From contig NZ_JBEZFP010000048.1 in NCBI RefSeq assembly GCF_040649515.1, positions 1-55,258 of the forward strand: a DNA stretch of 55,258 nt. The letters are read 5' to 3'. The notes below the pieces were generated by a model. That model made no database searches, was not told the origin of the DNA, and saw only the letters and a program-made list of their open reading frames with translations. The position numbers and the translations under genes are program-made. The DNA comes from Yinghuangia elevatio. Its GTDB lineage: Bacteria > Actinomycetota > Actinomycetes > Streptomycetales > Streptomycetaceae. Below, in pieces: positions 53,349 to 55,258 of this stretch; positions within the stretch are counted from its first letter, which is position 1; each line of letters begins with the position of its first letter.

Positions 53349-55082
53349 GTGACTTCGGGTGCGCAGCCGTGGGTCGACCAGCAGATCCTGGCACTCCTGC
53401 TCGACGGCACGGCGGCCGGAGTCGGGATCCTGGACCTGGACCTGAAGTACGCGTTCGTCAATCCCGCCCTCGCCCGCATGAACGGCGTACCCGCCGAGGA
53501 CCACATCGGCAGGACCATCGCGGAAGTGCTGCCCGGGCTCGACGCGGGCGAGGAGGAACTGCGCGCCCTCCTGGTCGACGGCCGCCCCCGCGAGATCACC
53601 ACGAGCGGCCAGACGCACGCCGACTCGCCGCACCCCACGCGCTACTGGTACGGCGTCTACCACCGCCTCGAACACGACGGCCGGGTCCGCGGTGTCGCGG
53701 CGGTCGTCGTCGAGGTGAGCGAGGCGCAGCACGAGCACCACGAGCTGATCAGGGCCCGCGAACGCCTGGAGATCTTCGACGCCGCCATGCAGCGCATCGG
53801 CACGACGCTCGACATGGACACCACGTGCGTCGAACTCGCCGATTTCGCGCTGCCGCTGCTGGGCGACATGGTCGCCGTCGACGTGTTCCCCAAAGGCCAT
53901 GCGGAGATCGGACGCGGAGTCGTACACGGGACGCTGCGCATGCACCGCGCGGCGCTGGCCTACGTGCCGGCGCTCCAGTCGGTGGCCGACGTCGTGCACC
54001 CGCCCGGGCGGCCCATCGACTACCAGGAGGGTTCGGCCGTCCACCGGGGGCTGGCCTCGGGGGCGCCGGTGATGGACAACTTCGCGTCCCACGAGTCGAT
54101 GCGCCGGCACGCGCCGAACGCCGAACGCCTCGCCCCCTACCTGGCCGCCGGAGTGCACTCCGGCCTCCTCGTGCCGCTGTCCGCGCGCGGCCACGCGATC
54201 GGGACGCTGACCGTGCTGCGCGCGGGCGACTCCCCCGGGTTCTCGGCGCAGGACGTCGTGGCCGCGCGCGAGCTGGCCGGACGCGCCGCGGTCGCCCTCG
54301 ACAGCGCCGTGCACTACACACACGAGCACGCGGTCGCCCTCGAACTCCAGCAGGCCCTGCTGAACGAGCCGCGCGGCCCGCACCCCGACGTCGAGATCGC
54401 CTCGCGCTACCGGCCCGCCGGGGCGTCCGTGCTGGTCGGCGGCGACTGGTTCGACGCGATCCCGCTGCCGGGCGGGCGCACACTCCAGGTGATGGGCGAC
54501 GTCATGGGCCACGGCGTCGAAGCGGCGGTGGCGATGAGCCACTACCGATCGATGCTCCGCGCGCTGGCCGCGGCGCACCTGCCGCCGCACACCATCCTGG
54601 ACCGGCTCGACGAGATGATCGCGGCCGCCGGGTTCGAACGCGCGGCGACCTGCCTGCTGGCGATCGTCGATCCGGCGGCGGGTGCGTGCACGCTGGCCAA
54701 CGCGGGGCACCTGCCGCCGGCGGCGATCCTGGAGCAGGGCGTACGCCTGCTCGACGTCCCCGCCGGGCCGCCCCTGGGCACCGGCGTCGGCGGCTACGAG
54801 TCCATGGTGATCCCGTCGTGGCCGGGCCCGGTCCTCCTGCTCTACACCGACGGCCTGGTCGAACGGCGCGGCGAGGACATCGACGCGTCGCTGGCCCGCC
54901 TCACCGCCCTGCGCCTCCCGCGCGACGCGTCGCTCGACGTGCTCGTGGACACGATCCTCGACGAACTCGGCTCGGGCGCCGAGGACGACATCGCCCTGAT
55001 GGCGTCCCGCATCCGCCCCGAGGCGTGGCCGCCGGACCGCCCTCTTCCGCCGCGCCGCAACCCGAAGCCCGGCACCGCCTGA
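53349..55082 (+). CDS. PAS-GAF-PP2C (SpoIIE-type) serine phosphatase
   Basis: About 577 residues from GTG 53349 (VTSGAQPWVDQQILALLL); GGAAGGA lies upstream. Order: PAS (about 15-125, GVGILDLDLKYAFVNPALARMNG), GAF (about 150-330, GVHSGLLVPLSARGHAIGTLTV) and PP2C/SpoIIE phosphatase (about 345-560). Metal-binding Asp residues are in VGGDWFDAIPL, MGDVMGHGVEAA, YTDGLVERRGED and AEDDIALMASR, all present. In streptomycetes such proteins dephosphorylate anti-sigma-factor antagonists in partner-switching. No HATPase kinase domain follows and no antagonist gene is adjacent. Confidence 0.93.
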   Translation: MTSGAQPWVDQQILALLLDGTAAGVGILDLDLKYAFVNPALARMNGVPAEDHIGRTIAEVLPGLDAGEEELRALLVDGRPREITTSGQTHADSPHPTRYWYGVYHRLEHDGRVRGVAAVVVEVSEAQHEHHELIRARERLEIFDAAMQRIGTTLDMDTTCVELADFALPLLGDMVAVDVFPKGHAEIGRGVVHGTLRMHRAALAYVPALQSVADVVHPPGRPIDYQEGSAVHRGLASGAPVMDNFASHESMRRHAPNAERLAPYLAAGVHSGLLVPLSARGHAIGTLTVLRAGDSPGFSAQDVVAARELAGRAAVALDSAVHYTHEHAVALELQQALLNEPRGPHPDVEIASRYRPAGASVLVGGDWFDAIPLPGGRTLQVMGDVMGHGVEAAVAMSHYRSMLRALAAAHLPPHTILDRLDEMIAAAGFERAATCLLAIVDPAAGACTLANAGHLPPAAILEQGVRLLDVPAGPPLGTGVGGYESMVIPSWPGPVLLLYTDGLVERRGEDIDASLARLTALRLPRDASLDVLVDTILDELGSGAEDDIALMASRIRPEAWPPDRPLPPRRNPKPGTA

Positions 55083-55258
55083 CGGGCGGTGCGTTCACCG
55101 GTCGCGGGCCGTCAGGGTCCTCAGGCCGTCCGGGCGCCTGGCCTCGCCGGGGCTGCCGGGAGCGCCTAGGGAGTGTCTTCAAATTCGCGTCGGTTAGCCC
55201 GCGGGCCGTGGTGCGTGCGCTCGCAAGGCGCGGGCCGCAGCTCGGCCTGGGTTTGGCC
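55083..55258. other. Window end; possible insertion-sequence terminus
   Basis: No complete gene. CTAG at 55166-55169 is followed by GGAGTGTCTTCAAATTCGCG (55169-55188), which resembles terminal inverted repeats of IS5-group elements, often at CTAG targets. Read on the minus strand, an open frame ends REFEDTP-stop at the CTAG. The other end lies beyond the window. Confidence 0.3.

Overview
The window is very G+C-rich DNA with dense genes, many GTG/TTG starts and perfect G+C hairpin terminators, as expected of a streptomycete-like actinomycete. The best taxonomic evidence is gene content: the pupylation ATPase ARC with its upstream ferredoxin, TrmI, a site-2 protease, a RecB-like nuclease, cobalamin-dependent MetH and a PAC2 protein form a set also partly clustered in mycobacteria. 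A FemX-like ligase and a gluABCD uptake operon also fit. I see no tRNA, rRNA, CRISPR array, phage or complete insertion sequence.

Layout. 1-2.4 kb: ARC (minus) next to a 5'-truncated FecCD permease fragment at the window edge, then a divergent ferredoxin. 2.5-8.3 kb: an anchored secreted protein, TrmI, an M50 site-2 protease, a secreted endoglycoceramidase-like GH5 enzyme and a Cas4/AddB-like nuclease. 8.4-10.6 kb: a NarL-type two-component system. 11.3-17.9 kb: a HAD phosphatase, an RlmA/TlrB-like rRNA methyltransferase, MetH and PAC2. 18-23.4 kb: RDD protein, F420-type luciferase-like oxidoreductase, TrxR-like ferredoxin-NADP reductase, a DUF937-like protein, and an unusual MpaB/latex-clearing-type oxygenase fused to EF-hands. 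23.7-28.8 kb: anchored cyclophilin, a CmtR-like metal sensor coupled to a CDF exporter with a Cys-rich tail, a secreted penicillin-binding-type hydrolase and dihydrolipoyl dehydrogenase.

28.9-33.2 kb: DprE2-like reductase, FemX-like ligase and a divergent ABC exporter, separated by a nested palindrome array. 33.3-36.7 kb: gluABCD with a strong terminator. 36.9-41.3 kb: GtrA-like, NIPSNAP-like, BNR-repeat, FMN reductase and AhpD-like proteins; the last is preceded by two large perfect hairpins. 41.5-47 kb: MFS exporter, quinone-oxidoreductase-like MDR with a divergent TetR regulator and twin operators, a membrane protein and a HAD phosphatase. 47.2-49.2 kb: a squalene/phytoene synthase and a polyprenyl diphosphate synthase converge with overlapping 3' ends, suggesting a small isoprenoid unit. 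49.6-55.1 kb: DHA2-type exporter, a polytopic membrane protein, and a PAS-GAF-PP2C phosphatase. The last 90 bases may be the edge of an insertion sequence.

The most unusual items are the oxygenase/EF-hand fusion, the nested palindrome array at 31.0 kb, the tandem hairpins at 40.45-40.53 kb, the overlapping isoprenoid genes, and the FecCD fragment abutting ARC where dop would usually be expected. All calls come from reading the sequence; no database search was run.
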